A DNA stretch of 64,000 nt from Paenibacillus thiaminolyticus (GCF_007066085.1 NZ_CP041405.1:930001-994000); one strand, 5' to 3'. Numbered from the stretch's first letter, positions 34,522 through 43,084 are shown. A program made the numbers and translations. Notes: generated from the sequence alone by a model not told the origin.

Positions 34522-35793
34522 CTACAATACGATGACATCCACCAGCGTTCCCGCCTTGTGCCCGTGCGGCGATCCGGGCAGACAAATTAAGCAATTCGCA
34601 TCTCGCAGCGATACGGTGATGCTCGACATATCGCGGCCGACCGGCGCGGCCTCCAGCCTGCCTTCCCGGCTGGTCAGCACGCCGCGCACGAAGCGGGTGA
34701 AGCGATCCGACTTCACATCGTCGGCCGCCAGTACCGCCTTCATGCGCGGCTCCGCGGCGCGTTCCGCGCCCATCATCCCGCGCAGCGCCGGACGAAGAAA
34801 TAGGCGGCATCCGACATAGCAAGCCGCCGGATTGCCGGACAGTGCGAACAGCGGCGTTCCCTGCCGGACGCCGAACGTCGTCGGGCTGCCCGGACGCATC
34901 ATCACTTTGTTGAACTTCAGATCGCCGTCCCACGATCGGGTGATATCATACACAATATCGTGATCGCCGACAGACACGCCGCCGGTCGACACGACTGCAT
35001 CATAGGCGGCCAACGCGTTCATGATCGCCTGACCTGCCCGTTCCGCATCATCCGCCACCTGTTCCAAATGGTACGGAATGCCCCCGAACTCCGTCACGGC
35101 CGCCGCGATCATCGATCCGTTGCTATTCCGAATTCGTCCCGGCTGCAGCGCGTCATGGACTTCCAGCAGCTCCGCGCCAGTCGCAATAATAGCGACCCGC
35201 GGCCGGCGATGCACCTGGACCGCAGCCGCCCCGAACATGGCCAGCAGCGCCATCTCCCCTTGCCCGATTCGCGTGCCGGCGCGCAGCACCGTCTCGCCGG
35301 CCTCCATCTCCATGCCGATGGGCGATACATTATCCCCCGGCGAGACCGGAGCTTTCACGAAGCATGTAATGAAGCCCTCTGTGTTTGTTCCGCCTTCGGC
35401 GGTCTTCTCATAAGGGATGACCGCATCCGCTCCATCCGGAACGGCCGCGCCCGTCATTATCCGGGCACATTCCCCTGCGCGCACAGCCCGCTGCGGAACC
35501 GTTCCTGCCGGAATATTGTCCACGACATTCAGGATTACCGGCGCCTGGATGCTAGCCTTGGCGGTGTCCGCGGCAGCCAGCGCATACCCGTCCATGCCCG
35601 AACGCCGGAAATGCGGCACCGGCTGCGGCGCGACGAGATCCGCCGCCAAAAAACGCCCGCAGCATTCCGCAAGCGGCACTACTTCGGTAGGCATGAGCCT
35701 TACAGCCTCCAGCACATGCTTTGTCGCCTCTTCCACTGAAATCGCCTGGCGCATGAAGGTATGCTGCTCCTTCCTTCCGCTCATCGTCTTCAT
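34522..35793 (-). CDS. moeA: Molybdopterin molybdenumtransferase
   Basis: 423 aa. Key segments: HFRRSGMDGYAL, CARIMTGAAVPDGADAVIPYE, PRVAIIATGAELLE, NSNGSMIAAA, VSTGGVSVGDHDIV and FALSGNPAACYVG. It inserts molybdate into adenylated molybdopterin. The start may be ATG 35793 or the Met at 35754, which lies closer to the usual ISVEEA start and follows AAGGAG. It is placed between narK and mobB. Confidence 0.94.
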   Translation of the reverse strand: MKTMSGRKEQHTFMRQAISVEEATKHVLEAVRLMPTEVVPLAECCGRFLAADLVAPQPVPHFRRSGMDGYALAAADTAKASIQAPVILNVVDNIPAGTVPQRAVRAGECARIMTGAAVPDGADAVIPYEKTAEGGTNTEGFITCFVKAPVSPGDNVSPIGMEMEAGETVLRAGTRIGQGEMALLAMFGAAAVQVHRRPRVAIIATGAELLEVHDALQPGRIRNSNGSMIAAAVTEFGGIPYHLEQVADDAERAGQAIMNALAAYDAVVSTGGVSVGDHDIVYDITRSWDGDLKFNKVMMRPGSPTTFGVRQGTPLFALSGNPAACYVGCRLFLRPALRGMMGAERAAEPRMKAVLAADDVKSDRFTRFVRGVLTSREGRLEAAPVGRDMSSITVSLRDANCLICLPGSPHGHKAGTLVDVIVL

Positions 35794-35873
35794 TACCCCT
35801 TTTTAGTAAGTTCAGCAGTTCAGTACATCCCCATTTCCAACCTATGCTCTATACTAGTCTTACGCGGCCGTTG

Positions 35874-37376
35874 TCATGCATCCGGCCCGATCTCTGTGAA
35901 CACCCCGACATAGTAGCTTGTCTCCCCAAGATCATCCTTCACTGCATTAATCGTGAGATGCTCCAGATAAATGTCGCCGTTACGCTTCTTATTCCAGATC
36001 TCTCCAACCCAACTGTCCTTCTTCTTCAACTGGTTCCACATCGATGCGTAGAAGGCTTGATCATGGCGTCCGGACTTCAGAAATCCGGATTTCTGACCGA
36101 CCGCCATCTCCGGCGTGTACCCGGTCACCGCCGTGAACGCCTGGTTCACCGCTACGATAAAGCCCTTCTTGTTCGTAACAAGCACCGCCTGCGAGGCGTT
36201 GTCCATAATCTGCTCCGCCAGCTTCACCTTGTCCTGCCAATACAGGTAGAGCACGAGCAGGAGACTGCATAGCGCTACCATCGACAGAGCCATGAAGCCG
36301 ATGGCGTAATGCCCGGTGATGGAGAGCAGCATCGCCAGCATTAGCGGCGGGAAAAATCCGCCCAATCCCCCCAAGGCCGAGATCAGCCCATTCGCAATCC
36401 CGGATTGCTTCGAGAAGTATAGCGGGACTAACTTGAAAATGGCTCCATTCCCTGCGCCTGCGCATAAACCTATTAATAGACAACCTATCGTATACAGGAT
36501 GATGGACGGAGAAAAGGCGAGGACGATCCCCCCGACCGTCAACCCTGCAAAAACGAGGACGAGCAGCTTGAACGGATTCACCTTATCCGCTAACCAGCCG
36601 CCGACCGGCCGCATGAACGTCGCCAGCGTGACGAACCCTGCCGTGCGCAGGCCCGCATCCACCTTGTCGATGCCGAAATGGCTGACGAGATGATTCGGCA
36701 GAAACACCGTAAAAGCGACGAAAGCGCCGAACGTAATAAAATAAAAGAAACAAAGGAGCCATAGCTTTTCGTTACGGTAGATTCCTTTGATCTGCTCCAT
36801 CAGGAGCGCTTTTAATTTCTGCTCCCTCCGATCTCCGATCAAAAAATTGGCCAGCGCAACTATCGCGAGCAGCAGCAAATAGAACTGCACCGTCGTCCGC
36901 CAGCCGAATTGGGTCGCCAGCAACGGCGCGAAAAAGGTGCTCAACGCCGATCCAAGGTTGCCAAGCCCGTATATTCCATTGACGAAGCCGTGTTTCTCCC
37001 GCTCGTAATATTTCGGAAGCGACGTCACGCCGATAGAAAATGTTGCGCCTCCGATTCCCAGGAATAGCCCGCCGATCAACAGATCCGCGAAGCTCGACGC
37101 TGCGCTGATATAAAATACAGGCAGCAGCAAAACAACAAAACTGGCGAAAAACATGTTGCGCGCGCCATACCGGTTCGTCCAATACCCATAAGGAATTCGC
37201 AGCAGAGAACCCAATACGACCGGAACCGCTGTCACAAGCGATACCTGTCCGGGTGACAGCATTATATCCTCCTTAATGAATGCGATTAGTGAAGACAAGA
37301 TGCCCCACACCGCAAAACCGGATAACAGGCTTAGCGTTTGCAATGACAAGATTGATTTGGATGCCTTCATCCCCAT
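35874..37376 (-). CDS. narK: NarK-type nitrate/nitrite transporter with C-terminal PAS domain
   Basis: 500 aa. Residues ~10-385 are a 12-helix MFS transporter of the NarK class with IPYGYWTNRYGARNMF, GIGGATFSIGVTSLP and AGAGNGAIFKLVPLYF, the last a nitrate-signature-like Gly-rich helix. After the last helix, residues ~388-500 form a PAS domain: IMDNASQAVLVTNKKGFIV, NQAFTAVTGYTPEMAVGQ, WNKKRNGDIYLEHLTINAV. It would import nitrate and export nitrite. The PAS part may sense a signal or gate transport. ATG at 37370 (second Met) has the better ribosome site, GGGGAGG. A putative NreC palindrome pair lies 62 bp upstream. Confidence 0.9.
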   Translation of the reverse strand: MGMKASKSILSLQTLSLLSGFAVWGILSSLIAFIKEDIMLSPGQVSLVTAVPVVLGSLLRIPYGYWTNRYGARNMFFASFVVLLLPVFYISAASSFADLLIGGLFLGIGGATFSIGVTSLPKYYEREKHGFVNGIYGLGNLGSALSTFFAPLLATQFGWRTTVQFYLLLLAIVALANFLIGDRREQKLKALLMEQIKGIYRNEKLWLLCFFYFITFGAFVAFTVFLPNHLVSHFGIDKVDAGLRTAGFVTLATFMRPVGGWLADKVNPFKLLVLVFAGLTVGGIVLAFSPSIILYTIGCLLIGLCAGAGNGAIFKLVPLYFSKQSGIANGLISALGGLGGFFPPLMLAMLLSITGHYAIGFMALSMVALCSLLLVLYLYWQDKVKLAEQIMDNASQAVLVTNKKGFIVAVNQAFTAVTGYTPEMAVGQKSGFLKSGRHDQAFYASMWNQLKKKDSWVGEIWNKKRNGDIYLEHLTINAVKDDLGETSYYVGVFTEIGPDA

Positions 37377-37437
37377 ACCTCCCCGTTCTTCAATCCATCA
37401 CGATCCATTATTGCGGGAGACGAGGGCAAAAAAAAGT

Positions 37438-37472
37438 GGGGAATTCCCTCATTTGACCGAAGGAGATTCCCC
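37438..37472 (-). promoter_or_regulatory. Paired palindrome upstream of narK (putative NreC site)
   Basis: On the plus strand GGGGAATTCCCTC (37438-37450) and GGAGATTCCCC (37462-37472) flank ATTTGACCGAA. Aligned with the narG site, the two elements agree at most positions, including both GGGGAA-type arms and the CATT that follows the first. Confidence 0.7.
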
Positions 37473-37488
37473 ATCTGAACCAGGTGAT

Positions 37489-38493
37489 TCAATTCCAATG
37501 CATCTCATCCAACAGCAATCGTGTCGGAACGATGAAGCGAACAGACTGTGTTGACTTTTTCGTGACGATTTCAAAATCGCATTTCAACGACCGAATCTGC
37601 TCCATGACCGGCAGGAACAGCTCCTCCGACAAAGTATGAAGAAGAAAACTGTTGAATTCGACGCAAGTATTTCCCGTCTCTTCTTGCCCGATAACCAATT
37701 GCGCACTGACAGGCGGCGATGAAATGCACGTATCGACAAGCACTTCAAGGATCATCGCGAATTGTTCCTGACGTTCACGGGACAAACTCGTGACGCGCTG
37801 ATCAAGCAGTTCGCAGGCTACGCCGGCCGACCTAGCGGCCTTAAGCAGCCGGAGGATGGGACCGGCCTCCTGCTTGGCAGGTTTCCGCTCTTGATCACGA
37901 GCCCCCGGCTCTGCTAACGTGCGAGGCTGCTCGCCCAACAGCTCTCCATTCGCCTCCACTCGCATAGGAGACGGATTCTCCGATGCAGACGGATCCATCC
38001 TGCCGCAGCATACGCCCCGCGTATCCTCCGCGTCATAGAACCGCCCGAGCGTCCTGGCACAGGACTGTACCCGTTCAATGTCATCTGCGCTGAACTCTCT
38101 GCGGCTTCGTTGGCCCACGAGCAGCACGCCGTATGCCTTGCGGCGAACATCCACTATCGAATCGACCGATACGCCAACACCAGAGCGCAAAGATTCCACG
38201 AGGAATATCGGATACTCGAGCACCTCATCCTGCACTTCCTCGGGAAATGCGGTGACAACATGAGGACGCTTCCCCTGCAGCACCTTCCCGGCCATCCCTC
38301 TGCCCATTCGAACCGTGATCATCTTGTACCGATCCGAGTTCGCTCCGAGCGCGAAGCGCCAATAGATGTCGCGATAATTGCCGTCCGCCAATGCGACTGC
38401 TGTGAAGTCAAGTCCCATGTCCCGCTTCAGCGCTTCCAATTCCCGCTGCACTTGCTGCTGCAGCGTCGGTTGGCAGGAGGGTTCGTTACTCAA
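37489..38493 (-). CDS. nreA: NreA-like GAF-domain nitrate sensor with extended C-terminus
   Basis: 334 aa from TTG 38493, overlapping the nreC end by 8 nt (AAGGGGG upstream). Residues ~10-155 are a GAF domain (GLDFTAVALADGNYRDIYWRF, MGRGMAGKVLQGKRPHVV, AYGVLLVGQRS) like NreA, the staphylococcal nitrate receptor that inhibits NreB. NreA is normally ~150-190 aa. Here a linker (~165-215) and an extra ~115-residue domain follow (LRLLKAARSAGVACELLDQRV, RERQEQFAMILEVLVDTC, CDFEIVTKKSTQSVRFIVP). The extra part resembles a degenerate kinase-type C-terminus, but I cannot name it. Context with nreB-nreC supports the nitrate-sensing role. Confidence 0.8.
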   Translation of the reverse strand: MSNEPSCQPTLQQQVQRELEALKRDMGLDFTAVALADGNYRDIYWRFALGANSDRYKMITVRMGRGMAGKVLQGKRPHVVTAFPEEVQDEVLEYPIFLVESLRSGVGVSVDSIVDVRRKAYGVLLVGQRSRREFSADDIERVQSCARTLGRFYDAEDTRGVCCGRMDPSASENPSPMRVEANGELLGEQPRTLAEPGARDQERKPAKQEAGPILRLLKAARSAGVACELLDQRVTSLSRERQEQFAMILEVLVDTCISSPPVSAQLVIGQEETGNTCVEFNSFLLHTLSEELFLPVMEQIRSLKCDFEIVTKKSTQSVRFIVPTRLLLDEMHWN

Positions 38494-39139
38494 AGTCCAG
38501 CAGCCCCCTTCTGTAAGCGAATTTCATCAGCTCACGGCGGTTATTCAATTGCAGCTTGTCCATCATATTCGCCTTATGGTTTTCCACGGTCTTCACGCTA
38601 ATCGAGAGCAGATTGGCAACTTCTTTGTTCGTATAGCCTTGGGCTACCAGAGTAAGTATTTCCTTCTCACGCTCTGTCAATGAATCGAAGGTGTCCTTCA
38701 CTTCGCCTGCTTGGCCTTGAAGATATCCTTCAATTACTTTCTTGGTCGCGGCCGGATGCAAGTATACGAGACCTTGATGGACCTGTTCGATTGCTTTGAC
38801 AAGCTCTGAGACGGGAGCGGATTTCAAAATATACCCGGATGCCCCTGCCTTCAGCGCGCGGAATAAGTATTGCTCGTCATCATGCATCGTCAAAATAATA
38901 ACCTTCACCTCGGGCAATGATTGCAGGAGCTCACTCGTTGTAAATAATCCGTCGCGGCCGTTCGGCATGCTCAGATCCATCAAGACGATATCCGGCTTCA
39001 TCTCAAGCGACAGCTTGATGCAAGACATGCCGTCGGCTGCTTCACCGACCACCGTAATGCCTGGCTTCGCATCCAGCACTGCGCGAAGTCCGCTGCGCAC
39101 GACCGCGTGATCATCGACAATCAATACGTTAATGTCCAC
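38486..39139 (-). CDS. nreC: NarL/FixJ-type response regulator of nitrate respiration
   Basis: 217 aa from GTG 39139, with GAGGAGG in the end of nreB. Receiver domain with NVLIVDDHAVVRSG and phosphate acceptor Asp in DIVLMDLSMPNG. C-terminal LuxR helix-turn-helix LTEREKEILTLVAQGYTNKEVANLLSISVKTVENH. Phosphorylated by NreB, it should activate narG and narK through the paired palindromes found upstream of both. Confidence 0.92.
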   Translation of the reverse strand: MDINVLIVDDHAVVRSGLRAVLDAKPGITVVGEAADGMSCIKLSLEMKPDIVLMDLSMPNGRDGLFTTSELLQSLPEVKVIILTMHDDEQYLFRALKAGASGYILKSAPVSELVKAIEQVHQGLVYLHPAATKKVIEGYLQGQAGEVKDTFDSLTEREKEILTLVAQGYTNKEVANLLSISVKTVENHKANMMDKLQLNNRRELMKFAYRRGLLDFE

Positions 39140-39141
39140 AA

Positions 39142-40431
39142 TTATTCCTCCTCAGCATCTGAACGAGCGCCGTCAAGCGGCACCCGCACGTGAATGGACG
39201 TTCCCGCTCCCGGAGCAGACTGGATGTTGAACGTGCCGCCCAAGATGTTGACCCTTTCTTCCATACTGTACAACCCTACCCCCTTGCGAAGCTCGGGAGT
39301 GATCTCGAAGCCGATCCCATAATCGCGAATCGACAGCCACGCTTCTGCAGGCGCAAGCTTCAACTGCACATCCACCACGTCCGTATGCGAGTATTTGGCC
39401 GCATTGGTTAACGCTTCCTGCACAATCCGATAAAAGGCGGTCTCTTGCGTGGCCGGCATGCGGCTGCTGTCCCCGTTCACCTTAAAGTGAACCTGAATGC
39501 CGAATTTTTGACCATACGCGCGAAAATAAATGCGGAGCGCCGCGACGAGTCCGATATCATCCAAAGCGGCAGGCCGCAATTCAGCGGACAAGTCGCGTAT
39601 ATCCTCGATCGTATTGCGTATCGCATCCTGCAATGTATCCATCTGGTCGTCAATCGTATTCATATTCCCGCACTCCGCCTCGTCTGTACCCGTCATTTCG
39701 TCTTCCAGCTGCTGCTTGACCATTTCCGTGTGAATGAGAATACTGTAGAGGGATTGGCCGATGCCATCGTGCAGCTCACGCGATATCCGCTTGCGTTCAT
39801 TTTCCTGCGCCGACAAGATCGAATGGGTAATCATCTTCGCAATCTGATGCTGCTCATCCAGCCGCGTCGCTTCTACTTCTTGCATGCGCAATATACTTAA
39901 CCGGCCATGAACCGGATCGATATAATGAGATACGCTTGCGTTAACGGATTTCGGTTCGCCATCCGGAGTGACAAGCTGCAGCTCCGTCGGCTGTGAAATA
40001 GCATCATGAGTGAAGCAATGCTGATAAGAACATAGCTTGTTCAATCCCGGATAATTCGAGCACATGCCGCAGAAGTTGGATAACGCTGATTGTTCATCCA
40101 GCTTCAATATCGTCTGTGCAGCCTGATTCATGCGGATGATGTTCATCTCGCTGTCAAGCACCATGACACCGTCCGTCGTATGCTTGAACATGTTGGCGAG
40201 CTGTTCCTGCTCCGAACGGAGTCTGCGCCCCTGACTGTAAATAAGAAAGAAGAACAAGGTCGTAATAATCAGGACGAACAGAAACGTGGGAATATAGTGA
40301 TGCCATTCCGTATTCCATCCGCCCAGCGTCGCCCGAATGACGAGCACGATGATGAAGGTCGTACCGATCGTTAACATTCCGTTCCACACCATAAATCTGG
40401 CAAACCCCGCTGTCTTTCGGAACATGAACAT
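39142..40431 (-). CDS. nreB: NreB-type sensor histidine kinase, membrane-anchored, with PAS and four Cys
   Basis: 429 aa. Two membrane helices (~13-33, ~47-66), a PAS domain (~78-200) and a HisKA_3/HATPase core (RKRISRELHDGIGQSLYSILI with the phospho-His; EALTNAAKYSHTDVV; GVGLYSMEERVNILGG). In the PAS domain Cys121, 124, 134 and 139 are spaced CX2CX9CX4C. Staphylococcal NreB uses four PAS Cys to hold an oxygen-labile 4Fe-4S cluster, so a similar cluster is likely here, with altered spacing. Unlike cytosolic NreB it is membrane-tied. Start ATG 40431 with AGGGGG. Confidence 0.88.
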   Translation of the reverse strand: MFMFRKTAGFARFMVWNGMLTIGTTFIIVLVIRATLGGWNTEWHHYIPTFLFVLIITTLFFFLIYSQGRRLRSEQEQLANMFKHTTDGVMVLDSEMNIIRMNQAAQTILKLDEQSALSNFCGMCSNYPGLNKLCSYQHCFTHDAISQPTELQLVTPDGEPKSVNASVSHYIDPVHGRLSILRMQEVEATRLDEQHQIAKMITHSILSAQENERKRISRELHDGIGQSLYSILIHTEMVKQQLEDEMTGTDEAECGNMNTIDDQMDTLQDAIRNTIEDIRDLSAELRPAALDDIGLVAALRIYFRAYGQKFGIQVHFKVNGDSSRMPATQETAFYRIVQEALTNAAKYSHTDVVDVQLKLAPAEAWLSIRDYGIGFEITPELRKGVGLYSMEERVNILGGTFNIQSAPGAGTSIHVRVPLDGARSDAEEE

Positions 40432-40468
40432 CGTTGTTCCCCCTAATGAAAATGAAAATACATACGAA

Positions 40469-40497
40469 AGTCTATCACGAATGAGTCATAGTATCAA
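40469..40497 (-). promoter_or_regulatory. SigA-type promoter of nreB-nreC-nreA
   Basis: On the minus strand TTGATA (40497-40492) and TAGACT (40474-40469) are 17 bp apart, 38 bp before the nreB start. Confidence 0.65.
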
Positions 40498-40556
40498 AAT
40501 AAATGTAACGGCATGCCGCCGAAACGCTGATACTCACAGTAACGGACGGTGTATTC

Positions 40557-40709
40557 TCAAAATGGCTGCTTTCCGTTTTCTATATCATCCGCAGGCGCGG
40601 TAAAGTTCATGTCGGCTCTTCCTGTAAACATGCTGTATTCCGGATCGATTCTGGTACTGGCATCCTCTGTCTGATAGGATGGAACAAGAACATAATTATT
40701 CAGGGACAA
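40557..40709 (-). CDS. Possible small ORF or gene remnant upstream of nreB
   Basis: A 50-codon frame from TTG 40709 reads as protein-like (RIDPEYSMFTGRADMNF, PADDIENGKQPF). No ribosome site is seen before TTG or the ATG further out. I do not recognise it. It could be the 3' end of a lost gene. It lies between the divergent nreB and ybaK-like genes. Confidence 0.25.
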   Translation of the reverse strand: MSLNNYVLVPSYQTEDASTRIDPEYSMFTGRADMNFTAPADDIENGKQPF

Positions 40710-40725
40710 GGGGGATAGCGGAAGC

Positions 40726-41187
40726 ATGGAGAACGTGCGAAAAATATTGGAGGAGCGACGCATTCCTTTCGACATCATCCGGCATAAGCAGTCCATTCGC
40801 ACAGCGAAGGAAGGCGCGGAGGTGCTGGGAATCGATATCGGGCAGACGGCGCCTGCGTTGGTGCTCAAGGCGGATGACGAATATGTCGTGCTGATCATGT
40901 CGGGGGCGCGGGGCCGCATTGACTTGGAGGCCGCAGCGGGCCTTCTCGGACGCGGCAAGCTGGTGCTGGCCTCTCGGGATGAGGTGCAGGAGGCTACAGG
41001 GTATGAGGCAGGGGCGATTCCGCTTGTCGGCCATACGCTGCCTTGCCTCGTAGACAAGTTGCTGTATCAATACCCTTGCATCTATGGAGGGACAGGAGAA
41101 CCCGCTTCCACCTTGAAGCTGGATCCGGGAGATCTAAGCAAGGTAAATCACGTCCTCGCCTATCTGGACGCAGACGGTATTGGCTGA
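40726..41187 (+). CDS. YbaK/ProX family trans-editing (aminoacyl-tRNA deacylase) protein
   Basis: 153 aa of the YbaK/INS superfamily: FDIIRHKQSIRTAKEGAEVLG, PALVLKADDEYVVLIMSG, the conserved Lys/Gly region EAAAGLLGRGKLVLASRDEV and a GAIPLVGHTLPCLVDKLLY. Relatives hydrolyse mischarged tRNAs such as Ala- or Cys-tRNA(Pro). The exact substrate cannot be told. Single gene, ribosome site GGGGGA upstream, divergent from nreB. Confidence 0.88.
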   Translation: MENVRKILEERRIPFDIIRHKQSIRTAKEGAEVLGIDIGQTAPALVLKADDEYVVLIMSGARGRIDLEAAAGLLGRGKLVLASRDEVQEATGYEAGAIPLVGHTLPCLVDKLLYQYPCIYGGTGEPASTLKLDPGDLSKVNHVLAYLDADGIG

Positions 41188-41264
41188 CACGGCGGGCTGC
41201 GGCCGACTTACGCCGTTCATTATGCGTTCTGCCGTGCAGGCCGGACTTGCGCACGCCGAATCGA

Positions 41265-41285
41265 CCCGGTACGGTCTGTACCGGG
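41265..41285 (+). terminator. Hairpin CCCGGTAC-N5-GTACCGGG after the ybaK-like gene
   Basis: A perfect 8-bp stem with a 5-nt loop, 78 bp after the stop. The arms match those of the hairpin at 19361-19385. No strong T run is present, so its role as a terminator is tentative. Confidence 0.4.
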
Positions 41286-41351
41286 CTTGTCCATTCATCT
41301 GGGACACCCGCAGCAAGCAGAGAAGCCGCCCACATTGCTCACCGTTCAAGC

Positions 41352-41519
41352 TTACTTTTTTTGCCGATGCCATTCATCCGCAGCGGAGTTCCGCCAGGCG
41401 GCCCAGCCAAGAGGCAGATCGGCCAATTCCGCAATCGAGGAGTCGAGCTGCATCATTTCTTGCAGCGAAATGATGCGCTCTTTTTTAGCATGTCTTCCGC
41501 GGGAGACATTTACCTGCAT
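41352..41519 (-). CDS. Small conserved-looking hypothetical protein (55 aa)
   Basis: ATG 41519, preceded by AAGGAAAGG; stop TAA 41354-41352. The sequence looks genuinely coding: a basic N-terminus (VNVSRGRHAKKERIISLQEM) then a helix and an aromatic tail ELADLPLGWAAWR..ADEWHRQ. The pattern D-L-P-x-G-W-x-A-W-R is reminiscent of the ends of small immunity or regulator-like proteins, but I cannot assign a family. It is a single gene, downstream of the alpha/beta hydrolase and on the same strand. Confidence 0.6.
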   Translation of the reverse strand: MQVNVSRGRHAKKERIISLQEMMQLDSSIAELADLPLGWAAWRNSAADEWHRQKK

Positions 41520-41681
41520 CCCTTTCCTTATCTCACTTCAATGGCAAACAACGTTGAGGTGTCACGTGCAGAATGCCTGCCATCACCAGAATACCAATGC
41601 GCTGAAACTCAATATTAATAAATGCCGCTTGTCTAGTTGCCCGCATCCCGGCCACGCTGGCGCCCTCCCCTCTCCTCATCT

Positions 41682-42761
41682 CTACTGAACTTGCTCCAAT
41701 ATATCCATCAAGGCCCCGGTAAATCTCGTCTCCTGATCCAGCATCGTGACATGCCCCGCATCCGGAATAGAATAGAATTGCTTGAGCGGCGCCTCTATCG
41801 TGGAGAAGAAATCCCGGGCCAGCGTATACGGGGTCTGCCAATCGCGTTCCCCATGGATATAAAAGACGGGAACTTGATAGGCCGCTCCCAGAGCGGGCAA
41901 ATCAAAGGATTCAACCAAGTATTTCCATATATAATACTGTCCTTCTCCCATCGACTTGGCTTTGAAAAAAATGCTTGTATCCCGGAACGAATAAAACGGG
42001 GAGCATAGGGCGCTAGCGACCAGCTCGAACGAGGGGCCTGCCGCGAGCTTATATTTGCCTTGGTACTTGCGCAGCTTCAACATGGCCTTATACCATTCCT
42101 CCGTGAATTCCGGGAGCGGATATGGTTCCATGCGAAGAAGCGCTTCCGTATCCTTGCGGTTGCCGGCCGCTCGCGCCGCCGCCAGCGCCTTGTCGAAGCC
42201 GATGCGTTCATTGTCCAGCATATTGACCACCTGGCCGACACCGATATAGGCCTTCACCATCTCGGGATAGGCTTGGACGAACAGGCTGCCCAACACCGAG
42301 CCCCAGGAGTGGCCCATAATGATAATTTTCGCTTGTCCGTACTTTTTTTGCAGATGCTCCACGACTTCACGCGTATCCTGAACCATTTGCTCCACGGTTG
42401 TTGTCGGCGTAACCTGGTCCGGATCGTTGCGGAGGTACGTTTTCCCGCTGTTTCTCTGATCCCAGTGCACGACGGTCACCCGCTTCTCCCACGGCAGCTG
42501 GAACTCCTGGGCGAAGGGGAGCATCGGCGATCCCGGGCCGCCATGCAGGAACAGCATGACCGGATTGTCCGTGCTCTCCCCTCGGTGATGTAAATATTGC
42601 GGGATGCCGCCAATCGTAACGAACTCCCTGCAATCAATGCCTTTGCCCGCCGAAGAAATTTGGATCCGCTTTGAGCTCCTCGTTTTCCTCCATGTAACAT
42701 ATCCCGCCAATCCAGCAATCAACGCCGCCACTCCGCCTATAACTATCCATACAATCCACAT
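41682..42761 (-). CDS. Membrane-anchored alpha/beta hydrolase (proline iminopeptidase-like, S33)
   Basis: 359 aa, AGGAGG before ATG 42761. One N-terminal membrane helix (WIVWIVIGGVAALIAGLAGY) is followed by the hydrolase fold: oxyanion HGGPGSP, VHWDQRNSGKT (typical of proline iminopeptidases), nucleophile elbow GHSWGS, late Asp in YIHGERDWQTPY, and His in DAGHVTM. The anchored form suggests action outside or at the membrane. The substrate is unknown. Confidence 0.85.
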   Translation of the reverse strand: MWIVWIVIGGVAALIAGLAGYVTWRKTRSSKRIQISSAGKGIDCREFVTIGGIPQYLHHRGESTDNPVMLFLHGGPGSPMLPFAQEFQLPWEKRVTVVHWDQRNSGKTYLRNDPDQVTPTTTVEQMVQDTREVVEHLQKKYGQAKIIIMGHSWGSVLGSLFVQAYPEMVKAYIGVGQVVNMLDNERIGFDKALAAARAAGNRKDTEALLRMEPYPLPEFTEEWYKAMLKLRKYQGKYKLAAGPSFELVASALCSPFYSFRDTSIFFKAKSMGEGQYYIWKYLVESFDLPALGAAYQVPVFYIHGERDWQTPYTLARDFFSTIEAPLKQFYSIPDAGHVTMLDQETRFTGALMDILEQVQ

Positions 42762-42777
42762 ATGCGCCTCCTTTTTG

Positions 42778-42957
42778 TCAGCTTGACATCACATCGAAGC
42801 TGCGTCTGTCTTCTTCAAGACTTATTTCAGACAGGCAGATGAATTCCTCTTGCTTCACGGAAATATTTGCCTGCCACACTTTAGACGCTGGACTGGATAG
42901 CTCTCCCTTCGGCAGGCTGTTGAGGGGAGACGCCGCTGCCGAACCTGGCAGCATCAT
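42778..42957 (-). CDS. Possible small protein upstream of the hydrolase
   Basis: A 59-codon frame from ATG 42957, with GGTGGAAGG 7-10 nt ahead, ends 16 nt before the hydrolase start. The C-terminal half looks coding (KVWQANISVKQEEFICLSEI). No family recognised. Confidence 0.35.
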   Translation of the reverse strand: MMLPGSAAASPLNSLPKGELSSPASKVWQANISVKQEEFICLSEISLEEDRRSFDVMSS

Positions 42958-43052
42958 AACTTGCCCTTCCACCTTTCGCAAGAAAAAAAGCAGGCCGCTT
43001 CTGCGCCGCTCTCTATGCTGCTTCTAACCCCCATCTGCCCGCAAACAGACTA

Positions 43053-43082
43053 TTGACAGCACCTTCGGCACTGTAATATGAT
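43053..43082 (+). promoter_or_regulatory. Promoter of the T-box/aspS transcript
   Basis: TTGACA (43053-43058) and TATGAT (43077-43082) are 18 bp apart. A TAATAT hexamer overlaps at 15 bp. The promoter fires directly into the T-box leader. Confidence 0.7.
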
Positions 43083-43084
43083 GG

